From contig CAYRTP010000006.1 in NCBI GenBank assembly GCA_964427175.1, positions 1-31,627 on the forward strand: a DNA stretch of 31,627 nt, read 5' to 3'. Below the pieces are notes generated by a model, which saw nothing but the letters and a program-made list of their open reading frames with translations, had not been told where the DNA came from and did no database searches. Shown piece by piece: positions 31,430 through 31,627 of the stretch (positions are counted from its first letter, which is position 1; each line of letters opens with the position of its first letter). The position numbers and the translations under genes are program-made. The DNA comes from CAMEON01 sp964427175. Its GTDB lineage: Bacteria > Bacillota > Clostridia > Oscillospirales > CAG-272.

Positions 31430-31627
31430 TTACTTGCTCAGCTTACCGTACATAGGACCGTAGGTGGCGCAGGCGCGGTAGTCCTGGCCCTCCGGGTCGC
31501 TGCCAAAGGCGTTCCAGGCGGCGGGACGGAAGATGTCGGCGGCGGGGACGTTATGCATACAAACGGGGATGCGGAGCATGGAGCACATGGTGATCAGGTC
31601 GGCACCGATGTGGCCGTAGCTGATGGC
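31430..31627 (-). CDS. fucI: L-fucose isomerase, 3' end only
   Basis: The last 65 codons run off the window edge. The sequence (AISYGHIGADLITMCSMLRI, PVCMHNV, DIFRPAAWNAFG, PEGQDYRACATYGPMYGK) closely matches the C-terminus of L-fucose isomerase as I recall it from E. coli FucI (PVCMHNV, RPSAWAAHG, IEGQDYRACQNYGP). FucI converts L-fucose to L-fuculose in the cytoplasm, the first step of fucose breakdown. It lies upstream of the glycosidase-like lipoprotein gene on the same strand, 87 bases away. The family also includes arabinose isomerases of the same fold; fucose is the better match. Confidence 0.88.
   Translation of the reverse strand, partial: AISYGHIGADLITMCSMLRIPVCMHNVPAADIFRPAAWNAFGSDPEGQDYRACATYGPMYGKLSK

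Overview
The window looks like the chromosome of a high-GC member of the Clostridia (Bacillota), probably Oscillospirales-like and probably a draft or metagenome assembly. The pointers are a fab/acc gene order typical of Firmicutes, an rpsF-ssb-rpsR operon, sigma-A promoters with 17-bp spacers, Shine-Dalgarno sites before nearly every gene, a clostridial-style sigma/anti-sigma pair and a 10-N scaffold gap. No plasmid, phage, transposase or CRISPR genes are visible. The taxon is an inference.

Layout. 219-7014: the second half of a type II fatty-acid operon (fabF, accB, fabZ, accC, accD, accA) followed by an acyl-CoA synthetase, all + strand; plsX follows at 7254. The apparent frameshift in accB comes from the scaffold gap, not from the gene. 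8521-10527: a large PAS-domain regulator with a SARP-type winged helix, convergent with an orphan ethanolamine permease gene (eutH). 12464-13519: a Gfo/Idh/MocA oxidoreductase with a perfect consensus promoter. 13772-18876: an ECF-type sigma factor, a probable membrane anti-sigma factor, a lipoprotein, and an MBOAT/DHHW pair for O-acylation of an envelope or extracellular glycan. The sigma gene and the lipoprotein gene share an unusual promoter motif with identical spacing, which predicts an autoregulated envelope regulon. 19199-21238: a flavin-reductase-like protein and rpsF-ssb-rpsR. 21440-26466: a DUF362/ferredoxin protein, a DUF218 (SanA/YdcF) protein, an Mrp/NBP35 Fe-S carrier ATPase and an XRE regulator. 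26769-28399: an AlkD-like protein translationally coupled to a PHP phosphoesterase. 28793-31627: an operon reading leftwards with the 3' end of fucI (L-fucose isomerase), a large lipoprotein with a glycosidase-like barrel, and RidA.

Intergenic space is the most unusual part. At least eleven full or partial copies of one dispersed repeat, about 210-230 bp when complete, lie between genes. It has a GC-rich palindrome, imperfect terminal inverted repeats near ATACTAATTYAC, and a stem-loop whose arms differ from copy to copy while staying complementary. A second family has ends like TATGTTCGRTAACC (three copies). A separate 240-bp MITE-like element with 23-bp terminal inverted repeats and a flanking direct repeat sits just upstream of the eutH promoter. 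Two complete copies of the main repeat lie directly downstream of sigma-A promoters and would be transcribed as 5' leaders.
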